In this document: piece by piece, positions 1-7,448 of the stretch
Position numbering within the stretch: position 1 is the first letter of the stretch
Layout: every line of letters starts with the position of its first letter
From: Pseudomonadaceae bacterium
GTDB lineage: Bacteria; Pseudomonadota; Alphaproteobacteria; UBA2136; UBA6156
Assembly (NCBI GenBank): GCA_947464215.1
Contig: CANHVX010000034.1
Coordinates: forward strand, 1-9,250
Reading direction: 5' to 3'
DNA length: 9,250 bases
Program-made: the position numbers and the translations under genes
Notes under the pieces: generated by a model
The model's database searches: none
What the model was told of the DNA's origin: nothing
What the model saw: the letters and a program-made list of their open reading frames with translations, nothing else

Positions 1-1646
1 ACCCAGCGGCCAAAACTCTTTCAGAACACGCGGTCTTTGAACCTGAAATGGGTGTGGCGGGCTACATGCAGGGGGTGGTGGCCGAACTGCGGCAAGACCC
101 TGCGGCCGCCAAACGGGGCTATTTGGCTGCCTTGGGGGATGACCCGGAAAACGTAACGCTGCGCAAGCGAGCGCTCGACTATGCCCTGGTTGAGGGTGAT
201 ATAGATACAGCCTTGCGGTTGTCAAAAACCTTGCCGGCAGACGAGCAGGTGTTTTTGGCGCGCTTGCTGCGCATTGCCGAAGCCCAGGCCAATGGCCGCC
301 CGGATGAGGCGGAAGCATTTCTAAAACCGTTGGTTGCTCAGGCTGCTAAATTGGGTGTCGTGCAAGGGCTCAAAGCCTATATTGGCTACAGCAAGGGGCA
401 GAAGGTGGAAAAGATGGTGGCCCAGTGGCAGCCCCATGCGTCGGCGTTTCAAGATGCCCAGCGCGACTACCATATGGCGCGGCTGTGGCTGAAAGCGGGC
501 GATACCGAACAAGGGCTTAAGACGCTAGAATCTGCGGTGGCTCAAAACCCAAGCGCTTTAGTGTCCACGCAGCTGCTACTCGATATGTATGTGCGGGCCG
601 GGGCACTTACCTCGGCCACCCAGGTGCAACAACGGTTTGCCGAGGTGAACAGCGGCTTGGCACCGGCGTTGGTATGGAATGAGAGTCCGCCGCCCTTTGC
701 GTCTACGGCAACCGAAGATATGGCGGTTATCATGGGCGATTTTGCCCTTTTGTTGTGGGCGGAAGGCGCGTTGCAGCCCGCCCAGCAGATGCTGAATATC
801 GCAATATGGCTGCTTGAGAAAACGCAAAAAGCCGATGCGGCCGATATCAACCTGAACATATTTTACCGCAGTGTCGTGCAGGAAAAATTGGGGAATCTGG
901 CCGATGCCGAAGCCGGGTATCAGCGTGTCGCAGCCCATGCGCCCGGGGGGTTGGCGTTGGTGGCGCAGGTGCGGGCGGCCGAAGTGGCCTATCAGCGTGG
1001 CCAGCATAAACAGGCTTTGTCAGACGTTAAAGTATTGGCACGCCAAAACCCCGAGCAGCTCATGGTCCAGCAAAGCCTGGCACAAATGGCTCACGCGGAA
1101 GAGCAGTTTCCCTTGGCGGTGGAAGCCTATACGCGTATTTTGGCAGCCATTCCTGTGTCGCAGACAGAGCGGCGGGCGGTGATATTGTATGGGCGTGGCT
1201 CGGCGTATGAACGGCTCAGAAAAGGTGCGGAGGCCGAACAGGATTTGCTGGCGTCCCTGCGCCTGAATCCGGCCAATCCGCAGGCCTTGAATTACCTGGG
1301 ATACATGTGGGTCGACCAGAATAAAAACCTGGGCGCGGCCTATGTGTTGTTAAAACGTGCCCACCTGTTGGCACCCAATGATGGCGCCATTACCGACAGT
1401 GTCGGCTGGGCGTATTTCCGCAAGGGTGACTACAAAACAGCGGTGGCATATCTGGAAAGGGCCGCCGAGCAGGAACCGGGCACCCCCGAAATTCTCGACC
1501 ATCTGGCCGACACCTATGCTCAGTTGGGGAATGTGGCAGAAGCCAAAAAATTATGGAAACGGGCGCTCGACCTCGCGGCGCAGGGTGCCATTGTGCCCTC
1601 CCCCAATCTGGTTCCCGCGATACGTAAAAAACTTAATCAGTATTAG
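1..1646 (+). CDS. TPR-repeat protein, 5'-truncated by the window edge
   Basis: The reading frame is open from base 3 to the TAG at 1644-1646. The first in-window ATG (48) has no Shine-Dalgarno sequence, and 15 in-frame sense codons precede it, so I infer that the true start lies upstream. Counting from that ATG, 532 residues are visible. They are almost entirely helical repeats. The clearest TPR units are in the C-terminal part, at about residues 377-409, 412-445, 446-479 and 480-513, with typical motifs such as NYLGYMW, DSVGWAYFRKGDY and DHLADTYAQLGNVAEAKKLW. TPR arrays are protein-interaction scaffolds; no enzymatic domain is seen. The C-terminal block resembles the long TPR proteins (often with a signal peptide or lipoprotein signal) common in Alphaproteobacteria and Pseudomonas, but the N-terminus needed to judge export is missing. 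The specific function is unknown. The gene converges on fadE and overlaps it by 14 bp, and nothing links it to beta-oxidation beyond adjacency. Confidence 0.9.
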   Translation, partial: PAAKTLSEHAVFEPEMGVAGYMQGVVAELRQDPAAAKRGYLAALGDDPENVTLRKRALDYALVEGDIDTALRLSKTLPADEQVFLARLLRIAEAQANGRPDEAEAFLKPLVAQAAKLGVVQGLKAYIGYSKGQKVEKMVAQWQPHASAFQDAQRDYHMARLWLKAGDTEQGLKTLESAVAQNPSALVSTQLLLDMYVRAGALTSATQVQQRFAEVNSGLAPALVWNESPPPFASTATEDMAVIMGDFALLLWAEGALQPAQQMLNIAIWLLEKTQKADAADINLNIFYRSVVQEKLGNLADAEAGYQRVAAHAPGGLALVAQVRAAEVAYQRGQHKQALSDVKVLARQNPEQLMVQQSLAQMAHAEEQFPLAVEAYTRILAAIPVSQTERRAVILYGRGSAYERLRKGAEAEQDLLASLRLNPANPQALNYLGYMWVDQNKNLGAAYVLLKRAHLLAPNDGAITDSVGWAYFRKGDYKTAVAYLERAAEQEPGTPEILDHLADTYAQLGNVAEAKKLWKRALDLAAQGAIVPSPNLVPAIRKKLNQY

Positions 1647-3840
1647 GCGCGGGCGCCCGTTTGCGCGCGGGGCGCACGTCCACCTGGATGATAGCGCGGC
1701 GGGCCTCGTCAGCGGCACATAAGGTTGCATGGTCTTCGGCCGTCAACAGCCGATGAGACAAGCCCTCGTCCGCAGTCATGCCTTTGGGGAGCCGCGCCAT
1801 AAGGGGCGCCGCGTGGAGGGTTAATTGGTAGGCGTGGTCCAAGGCTCCCAGGCCGGGCACATCGGCCGCGGGGTGGAAGATGAGCGCGCTCAGGTCATCA
1901 CGCAGGGCACCGTCAGGCGCCAGCACATCATTCACCACCGCGTCATGCTGGGCGTCGGTAGGGGGCGCAAAACGGGCGCCAAACGGGAAGAGCACAACAC
2001 GCAGCACGGTGGCCACCAACCGGTTGGGCAGGTTGGCCAGAATACCAAGCAACGCCTGCTCAATCGTATGGGCGCTGAGGGTGAGCGTCCAGTTGACCGT
2101 CGCCACGTGGTGCGCCGGGTTTCCGGCATCGTGGGCATGTTTCAAGGTGGCACTGGCCATCATCAGGTGGGCCAGGGCGTCGGCATAGCGCCCGCTTAAA
2201 TACTCTTTACGTTTCAGGCTACCACCCAGCGTAATCAGGCCCGCGTCCGCCAGCAGGGCAAAGGCGGCACTCAGGCGGTTTAGCGCGCGGTAATGGCGGG
2301 CAAACGGGGTGCGGGCGGGGCGCTTGGCACCGCGTCCACCAGTCCATGCAAGGGTTGTGGCACGTATAAACGTGCGGAAAAGATATCCCACATGCCCCAT
2401 AAAGGCGCGCTCAAAGGCGGCCGCATCACGGGCTTGCAGCGCGCGCACCTCATCTTGCACATAGGGGTGGCAACGTATGGCACCTTGCCCAAACACGATA
2501 AGGCTGCGGGTAAGAATATTCGCACCCTCCACGGTTATCCCAATCGGGATACTCGCATAAGGCCGTGCAAAGATATTGCGGGGGCCTTGGATAATCGCGG
2601 CACCGGCAAAAATATCCATCGCATCGTTCAGGGCCAGCCGCATGCCTTCGGTCAGATAGGCTTTGGCAATGGCCGAAAGCACGCTGGGGTGGGCGCCATC
2701 GTCCACGGCGCCGGCGGTAAGGCGCTGGGTGGCGGTCATGGTGTAGGTGTGGGCGGTCAGGCGGGCAAGGCGCTCGCGTATGCCCTCAAACTTCCCAATG
2801 GGCAGGCCAAATTGCTTCCGCACCACCGTATAGGCGCTGCTGGCGCGCACGGCCAACTGGGCCGCCCCTACCGAAAGGCTGGGCAGAGAAATTCCGCGCC
2901 CAGCAGCCAGCGCTTCCATCAGCATGCGCCAGCCTTGGCCGGCGTAGGCGGCGCCACCAATCAAATAATCCAGCGGGATAAATACACCTTCGCCCGAAAG
3001 AGGCCCGTTCATGAAGCCAACACCCATCGGGTCGTGGCGGTCACCAATCTTAAGCCCAGGGGTGTCGCGGGGTAAAAGGGCGAGGGTAATGCCGGGGGCC
3101 ACACCTTTGCCCAGCACGTTATCGGGGTCACGCAGCTGGAAGGCCAAACCCACCACAGTGGCAACAGGCGCCAGCGTAATGTAACGTTTGGCAAACGTAA
3201 GGCGCACGCCCAGCACCTTTTTGCCCCCGAAGGTGCCCTGCATCACCACACCAAAACTCTGGCCCGAGGCGGCATCGCTCCCGGCCTCAGGCTCGGTCAA
3301 ACCAAAGCAGGGGATATCCCGCCCATCGGCCAAGCGGGGCAAGTAATGTTGTTGTTGGGCGGGGGTGCCGTAGCGCAGCAGCAGCTCGCCGGGCCCGAGG
3401 CTGTTGGGCACCATCACGGTTACGGCGGCGGCCACACTTTTGCTGGCAATTTTTGTCACCACGGCGGCATGGGCCGCCGCCGAAAAGCCTAAACCGCCAT
3501 AGTCAACGGGGATAATCATCCCCAAAAATTTATGCGCTTTTATGTAGTCCCATACCGCCGGGGGCAGGTCTTGGTCGCGGGCGATCTGCCAGTCATCCAG
3601 CATGGCGCATAACGTATTCACCGGCCCATCTAAAAAGGCGCGTTCGGCCGCGGTGAGGGGTTTAACAGAAAAATCCAGCAGACGCGTAAAATCGGGCGCG
3701 CCCCGGAAGAGCTCGGCCTCAAACCACGTGGTTCCAGCTTCCAGAGCAATGCGCTCGGTGTCGCCAATACTGGGCAGGGTGCGGCCCACCAACCGCATCA
3801 GGGGGCGTGTCAGCAGGGTATGGCGCAGGCGTGTAAGCAT
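1633..3840 (-). CDS. fadE: Acyl-CoA dehydrogenase, FadE type
   Basis: FadE is a flavoenzyme that catalyses the first oxidation of beta-oxidation, acyl-CoA to trans-2-enoyl-CoA, passing electrons to ETF. The 735 residues match E. coli FadE along their length. N-terminal domain matches include DAGT-like LEAGTTWFEAELF (33-45), FLDGPV (69-74) and YGGLGFSA (114-121). The middle domain has VPNSLGPGELL (144-154), LTEPEAGSDA (181-190) and KRYITLAPVA (218-227). The C-terminal helical domain has ITVEGANILTRS (435-446), in which E438 aligns with the acyl-CoA dehydrogenase catalytic base, then GQGAIRCHPY (451-460). About 280 further residues match the bacterial FadE C-terminal extension (DUF1974), including GGSLKRKEYLSGR (539-551). 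I chose ATG 3840 because GGAGA sits 8 nt upstream; a TTG-started extension to 3900 is open but has no ribosome binding site and a low-complexity sequence. E. coli FadE (814 aa) has an extra hydrophobic N-terminus that is absent here. It is the last gene of the operon, and its TAA lies inside the 3' end of the convergent TPR gene. Confidence 0.95.
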   Translation of the reverse strand: MLTRLRHTLLTRPLMRLVGRTLPSIGDTERIALEAGTTWFEAELFRGAPDFTRLLDFSVKPLTAAERAFLDGPVNTLCAMLDDWQIARDQDLPPAVWDYIKAHKFLGMIIPVDYGGLGFSAAAHAAVVTKIASKSVAAAVTVMVPNSLGPGELLLRYGTPAQQQHYLPRLADGRDIPCFGLTEPEAGSDAASGQSFGVVMQGTFGGKKVLGVRLTFAKRYITLAPVATVVGLAFQLRDPDNVLGKGVAPGITLALLPRDTPGLKIGDRHDPMGVGFMNGPLSGEGVFIPLDYLIGGAAYAGQGWRMLMEALAAGRGISLPSLSVGAAQLAVRASSAYTVVRKQFGLPIGKFEGIRERLARLTAHTYTMTATQRLTAGAVDDGAHPSVLSAIAKAYLTEGMRLALNDAMDIFAGAAIIQGPRNIFARPYASIPIGITVEGANILTRSLIVFGQGAIRCHPYVQDEVRALQARDAAAFERAFMGHVGYLFRTFIRATTLAWTGGRGAKRPARTPFARHYRALNRLSAAFALLADAGLITLGGSLKRKEYLSGRYADALAHLMMASATLKHAHDAGNPAHHVATVNWTLTLSAHTIEQALLGILANLPNRLVATVLRVVLFPFGARFAPPTDAQHDAVVNDVLAPDGALRDDLSALIFHPAADVPGLGALDHAYQLTLHAAPLMARLPKGMTADEGLSHRLLTAEDHATLCAADEARRAIIQVDVRPARKRAPAPNTD

Positions 3841-3848
3841 GGGCGTGG

Positions 3849-3853
3849 TCTCC
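3849..3853 (-). promoter_or_regulatory. Ribosome binding site of fadE (decides the start)
   Basis: The minus strand reads GGAGA here, 8 nt before the ATG at 3840. No comparable site precedes the alternative TTG at 3900, so the shorter 735-residue product is preferred. Confidence 0.7.
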
Positions 3854-3874
3854 GGTTTTTGCGCATTCTTATGG

Positions 3875-3896
3875 GGTGGCGGCGCCATACCGCACC
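3875..3896 (-). repeat. Imperfect inverted repeat in the fadN-fadE spacer
   Basis: On the minus strand, GGTGCGG (3896-3890) can pair with CCGCCACC (3882-3875), with one bulged base and a 7-nt loop. It lies in the only sizeable gap of the operon (3841-3925, 85 bp). No run of T follows it in the minus direction, so it is not an intrinsic terminator by pattern. It could be an mRNA-stabilising or processing hairpin, or chance in G+C-rich sequence. The rest of the spacer holds the fadE ribosome binding site and nothing else I recognise. Confidence 0.3.
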
Positions 3897-3925
3897 GCAA
3901 AATGGGCTGACAAACAGCTAAAATG

Positions 3926-6274
3926 TTAATTTCGCAAAGGTTTTCCTGTTTTCAGCAGGTGGCGGATACGCGCCCGCGTGCCGGCTGTTGCGGTAAGGGT
4001 AAGGAAGGCGTCGCGTTCCAGAAGCAGCAGGTCTTCTTCATGCAGCGCCGGCGCGGTAATGTCGGTGGCGCCTCCGCTCAACACGCGGGCCAATTGGCGG
4101 CCCACCACGTTGTCGTGGAGGGTGGCAAGGCCTTTGAGGGTAAAGTCCTTTAAAGCCAGTCCCAGGGCAGTGGCAGCGGTGGGGCCGGGCAGGGGATAGG
4201 TGTGGGGTGTGGGCGGGGTAAAATTTTTGGCCAGCTCCAGCACGCGGGCTTTGGCAGAAGCCAGCACGCGGTCGGGGTTCATCACCACCGTGTCGGTGGG
4301 CAGCAAAAAGCCCAGGTCACGCGCCTCATGGGCGCTGGTGGCCACTTTGGCGGTGGCAATCGCTTCAAAGGTTTTAGCAATCGGGGGTAGCGGGCCACGG
4401 GGCCCTTTGGCGGCAAGGGCACGCCCCAGCAGCTCTTTGCAGCCGCCCCACCCGGGGATAATCCCCACACCAGCCTCCACCAAACCAATGTAGGTTTCCG
4501 CGCTGGCCACCACGGCATGGCCGTGCAACACAATTTCCGCACCTCCGCCCAAAGCCATCCCTTGGGGGGCTACGACGGTGGGGAAGGAACCATGCTTCAT
4601 CGCCATCACGCTGCGCTGCCCATACCAGAGCACCAGCCGTATAAGCGGCTGCAAGCGCAGGGTCGCCAACACATCCAGCATCAGCAGGTTGGCACCCACA
4701 CTAAAGTTGGGGCCGTCGTTATAAATCACCAGGCCTTTAAAACCGCGGCGCGGCAGTTCGCGGCGGGCGCGGTTCAGCAAGTGCAAATTCAGCGGGTCAA
4801 GCGTGTTCATTTTGCTGGTAAACTCAAATACCGCAATGCCGTGCCCTGCATCCCATACACGGGCGGAAGGGTTGCGCATCATTGGCTGCGCACCACGTTT
4901 CAGGTCATCCAAACGTAGCACGCCTTCCGCTATGGGAATGGGCGCGTAGGTGCCGTCCAACGTCATCATCTGGCGTTGGGCACCATGGAGACGGTAAAGG
5001 GGGCGCCCGGCGGCGGCGCGCAGAATGGCGGGCACGGGCAAACCGAGCTTGTCTACGTGTTCGGCAAACCAGGCGGTGCCCAGCTCATCAATCAGCTCTA
5101 GGGGGCCACGGCCCCAGTTGTAGCCAAGGCGCATGCCGGCATCAATATCGGCAATGCTGTCAGCAATCTCACCCACCAGATGGGCGGCATAAGCCAGCGT
5201 GGCCGAAAGCACGGCATCGGCATAGCGCCCGGCATCGCTGGGGTGGCTTATCAGCACGCGCAAACGGTCACCGCGGGCAGCGCGCTTGGCGGCCACGACC
5301 GCAGCCACTTTGGCGCGGGTGGCAGGGGTATAAGCACCCGTAGTTAGGTCGCGCACCAGCTTGGTTTTGTCGGGGCCAAGGGCATAAAATCCACCTTTGC
5401 CTTTGCGGCCGGTGTAGCCGTCGGCAATCATCTGGGTCAGCAGCGCGGGGGCAGGCCCAAGGGTATGGAAGGCATCGCTCTGCGGCAGAGTGTTTTGCAT
5501 GGAAGAAAGCACGTGCGGCATGAGGTCAAGGCCCACCAAATCCACCAAACCAAACACACCGGTGGCGGGCACATGGGCGGGCTTGCCCAGCACGGCGTCG
5601 GCGGTTTCCACATCAACACCACGGGCAATGGCCTGCGTAATCGCCGCATGCAGCCAGAACGTTCCAATCCGGTTGGCAATAAACCCGGGGGTGTCTTTGG
5701 CCACCACCACGGTTTTGCCCAGCACATGGTCGGCGGTAAAATCAATGGTCGCAACCACCTCAGGCAGCGTGTCAGCCCCAGCCACGCGCTCAAACAAGCG
5801 CATGTAGCGCGGCGGGTTAAAGAAGTGCGTAATCAGGAAATGTCGGCGCAACGCAAGCGGCATCTCCGCCGTCAGCTGGCCAAGCGGGATAGTGCTCGTG
5901 TTGCTGCTCACAATAGTGCGGGGGCCGCGCAGGGTGGCCAGCTGGGCATACAGGTCACGCTTGGCGTCCAGCTTTTCAATAATAGCCTCAATCACCCAGT
6001 CGGCTTTGGCAGCCTCGGGCAAATCGTCCCGAATATTGCCGGGTGTAATACGGGCGGCAAAGCGGGGGTGCATCAGCGGCGCAGGGTTGGTTTTTAGTAA
6101 CTTGGCAAGGGCCGCGCGCGCGATGCTGCTGGGGTCGGCCGCGTCTGGGCCAACGCGGTCAAGCAGGGTTACTTCAAGGCCCGCATTGGCACAGTGGGCG
6201 GCAATACCCGCCCCCATCACGCCGGCACCAATTACGGTTACGCGGCGTATGGCATAAGGTTTGGGGTTTGCCAT
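3926..6274 (-). CDS. fadN: Bifunctional 3-hydroxyacyl-CoA dehydrogenase / enoyl-CoA hydratase (FadN type)
   Basis: This 782-residue protein carries the two middle steps of beta-oxidation: hydration of trans-2-enoyl-CoA and NAD-dependent oxidation of L-3-hydroxyacyl-CoA. The dehydrogenase is N-terminal: the Rossmann motif GAGVMG is at 16-21, SSNTSTIP at 123-130, and HFFNPP at 150-155. The presumed catalytic pair H150/E162 has the 12-residue spacing known in the family, and FIANRIG is at 198-204. The dehydrogenase C-terminal helical domain follows to about residue 430, with GRKGKGGFY (289-297) and MRLGYNWGRGPLELID (381-396). The crotonase-fold hydratase begins at about 475, with FSVGANL (524-530) for the oxyanion region and GGGAE (576-580). 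E580 and E600 keep the 20-residue spacing of the two catalytic glutamates of rat enoyl-CoA hydratase. This domain order is that of Bacillus FadN, the reverse of E. coli FadB/FadJ, and length also fits FadN (about 790). GGAG lies 8 nt before the ATG, and only 3 bp separate it from the fadA stop, so the two are probably translationally coupled. Confidence 0.95.
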   Translation of the reverse strand: MANPKPYAIRRVTVIGAGVMGAGIAAHCANAGLEVTLLDRVGPDAADPSSIARAALAKLLKTNPAPLMHPRFAARITPGNIRDDLPEAAKADWVIEAIIEKLDAKRDLYAQLATLRGPRTIVSSNTSTIPLGQLTAEMPLALRRHFLITHFFNPPRYMRLFERVAGADTLPEVVATIDFTADHVLGKTVVVAKDTPGFIANRIGTFWLHAAITQAIARGVDVETADAVLGKPAHVPATGVFGLVDLVGLDLMPHVLSSMQNTLPQSDAFHTLGPAPALLTQMIADGYTGRKGKGGFYALGPDKTKLVRDLTTGAYTPATRAKVAAVVAAKRAARGDRLRVLISHPSDAGRYADAVLSATLAYAAHLVGEIADSIADIDAGMRLGYNWGRGPLELIDELGTAWFAEHVDKLGLPVPAILRAAAGRPLYRLHGAQRQMMTLDGTYAPIPIAEGVLRLDDLKRGAQPMMRNPSARVWDAGHGIAVFEFTSKMNTLDPLNLHLLNRARRELPRRGFKGLVIYNDGPNFSVGANLLMLDVLATLRLQPLIRLVLWYGQRSVMAMKHGSFPTVVAPQGMALGGGAEIVLHGHAVVASAETYIGLVEAGVGIIPGWGGCKELLGRALAAKGPRGPLPPIAKTFEAIATAKVATSAHEARDLGFLLPTDTVVMNPDRVLASAKARVLELAKNFTPPTPHTYPLPGPTAATALGLALKDFTLKGLATLHDNVVGRQLARVLSGGATDITAPALHEEDLLLLERDAFLTLTATAGTRARIRHLLKTGKPLRN

Positions 6275-6277
6275 GGG

Positions 6278-7444
6278 TTAGGCTCCGCGTTCCAGCAGGG
6301 TGGCAATGCCTTGCCCGCCGCCAATGCATTGGGTGGCCAGTGCGTAGCGGCCGTTCGTCACATGCAGCAGGCTGGCGGCTTTTCCCACAAGGCGGGCGCC
6401 GGTGGCACCCAGCGGGTGGCCAAGGGCTAAGGCGCCACCGTGCAGGTTTACTTTGCTGTCATCCAAATTCAAATCGCGCGCCACGGCCAGGGCCTGGGCG
6501 GCAAAGGCTTCGTTGCTTTCCACCACGTCAATTTCGGCCATACGCACGCCGGCACGCTCCATGGCTTTTATGCTGGCACCAATGGGCCCTAGGCCCATGG
6601 TTTCCGGCGCACAGCCACTTACCGCAAAGGCGCGTATGGTGGCTAAAATAGGTAAGTTATGCTGTTCGGCAAACGCACGGCTGGTCACCAGCACGGCGCT
6701 GGCACCATCTGTCAGGGGAGAGCTGGTGCCAGCCGTAATCGTCCCTTTGGCATCAAACGCGGGCTTTAGTGTCGCCAGGGTCGCTGTGGTGGTTTCGGGG
6801 CGGATACACCCGTCTTGGTCAACCACCTCGCCATCGGGCCGAACGATGGGAACAATTTCGGCAACCAGCGCCGCCTGAGCACGCGCCAGCGCCGCCTTCC
6901 GATGGCTTTCTACCGCAAACTGCTCTTGGGCTTCGCGGCTTATTTTGTAAAGTTTCGCAATATTTTCAGCAGTTTCGCCCATGCCCATATAGGCGCCGGG
7001 AATATCTTTGTCTAACAGTGGGTTAGGCATAGGGTTAAAGCCCCCAAGCGGGATACGGCTCATGCTTTCCACACCAGCACACACAAAAACATCGCCCATT
7101 CCGGCACTTATGGCACCGGCGGCATCATGCACCGCCTGCATGGAAGACCCACAAAACCGGTTGATGGTCACGCCCGCAATCCCTTTGGATAAACCGGCCA
7201 ATAAAACAACCAAACGGGCAAGGTTAAAACCTTGTTCGCCTTCAGGAAATGCGCACCCAAGCTTCACATCTTCAATCAACGCAGGCTTTATCTTGGCCCG
7301 CTTAATCAAGTCCTTAATCACTTGGGCGGCCAAATCATCAGGGCGCACGGTGGCCAGTAAACCTTTGTTGGCCAAGGTAAAGGGGCTGCGGGCATAACCC
7401 ACAATCACGGCGTCGCGTGGAGTATTTTTCGCTTTGTGGTTCAT
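6278..7444 (-). CDS. fadA: Acetyl-CoA acyltransferase (3-ketoacyl-CoA thiolase), FadA type
   Basis: Thiolase catalyses the last step of the cycle, cleaving 3-ketoacyl-CoA with CoA into acetyl-CoA and a chain two carbons shorter. At 388 residues it matches the usual length (E. coli FadA is 387). The nucleophilic cysteine is C98 in NRFCGSSMQAVHDAAG. The other catalytic motifs are NEAFAAQ (311-317), GGALALGHPLGATGAR (336-351, with H343) and CIGGGQGIA (373-381, with C373 as the acid/base). RPETTTATLATLKPAFD (215-231) and TAGTSSPLTDGASA (237-250) closely follow FadA. A biosynthetic acetoacetyl-CoA thiolase is the main alternative, but the FadA-like motifs and the position between fadD and fadN favour the degradative enzyme. 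The ATG is preceded by GAAAGG at 8 nt, inside the end of fadD. There are 4 bp between the fadD stop and this start, and 3 bp between this stop and fadN. Confidence 0.94.
   Translation of the reverse strand: MNHKAKNTPRDAVIVGYARSPFTLANKGLLATVRPDDLAAQVIKDLIKRAKIKPALIEDVKLGCAFPEGEQGFNLARLVVLLAGLSKGIAGVTINRFCGSSMQAVHDAAGAISAGMGDVFVCAGVESMSRIPLGGFNPMPNPLLDKDIPGAYMGMGETAENIAKLYKISREAQEQFAVESHRKAALARAQAALVAEIVPIVRPDGEVVDQDGCIRPETTTATLATLKPAFDAKGTITAGTSSPLTDGASAVLVTSRAFAEQHNLPILATIRAFAVSGCAPETMGLGPIGASIKAMERAGVRMAEIDVVESNEAFAAQALAVARDLNLDDSKVNLHGGALALGHPLGATGARLVGKAASLLHVTNGRYALATQCIGGGQGIATLLERGA
6283..6286 (-). promoter_or_regulatory. Ribosome binding site of fadN inside the fadA 3' end
   Basis: The minus strand reads GGAG 8 nt before the fadN ATG. 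It lies within the last codons of fadA, so ribosomes finishing fadA pass directly over the fadN start. Confidence 0.6.
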
Positions 7445-7448
7445 GAGT

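Noticed and set aside
1621..1668. Possible bidirectional terminator at the convergent gene ends
   Set aside because: There is a G+C palindrome at 1650-1659 (CGGGCGCCCG) and a T6 run on the minus strand just after the fadE stop (1632-1626). The palindrome leaves almost no loop, and it is separated from the T run by more than 10 bases. The only stem adjacent to the T run is four A/T pairs. This is too weak to call.
2293..3075. Long plus-strand open frame (260 codons) opposite fadE
   Set aside because: It is fully antisense to the conserved core of fadE. Its translation is rich in Gly, His, Lys and Arg without recognisable domains, and there is no evidence of initiation. G+C-rich genes commonly leave such open antisense frames.
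3841..3900. N-terminal extension of FadE by 20 residues from a TTG start at 3900
   Set aside because: There is no ribosome binding site, the composition is low-complexity and polar, and the ATG at 3840 has a well-spaced GGAGA.
3884..3913. Possible internal promoter for fadE on the minus strand
   Set aside because: TTGTCA (3913-3908) is a near match to a -35 box, but the box 18 bp downstream, TATGGC, matches the -10 consensus at only three positions and lies inside the inverted repeat. This is not better than chance.
5465..6097. Plus-strand open frame (210 codons) opposite the dehydrogenase part of fadN
   Set aside because: It is antisense to well-conserved catalytic motifs, has low-complexity basic composition and resembles no protein I know.
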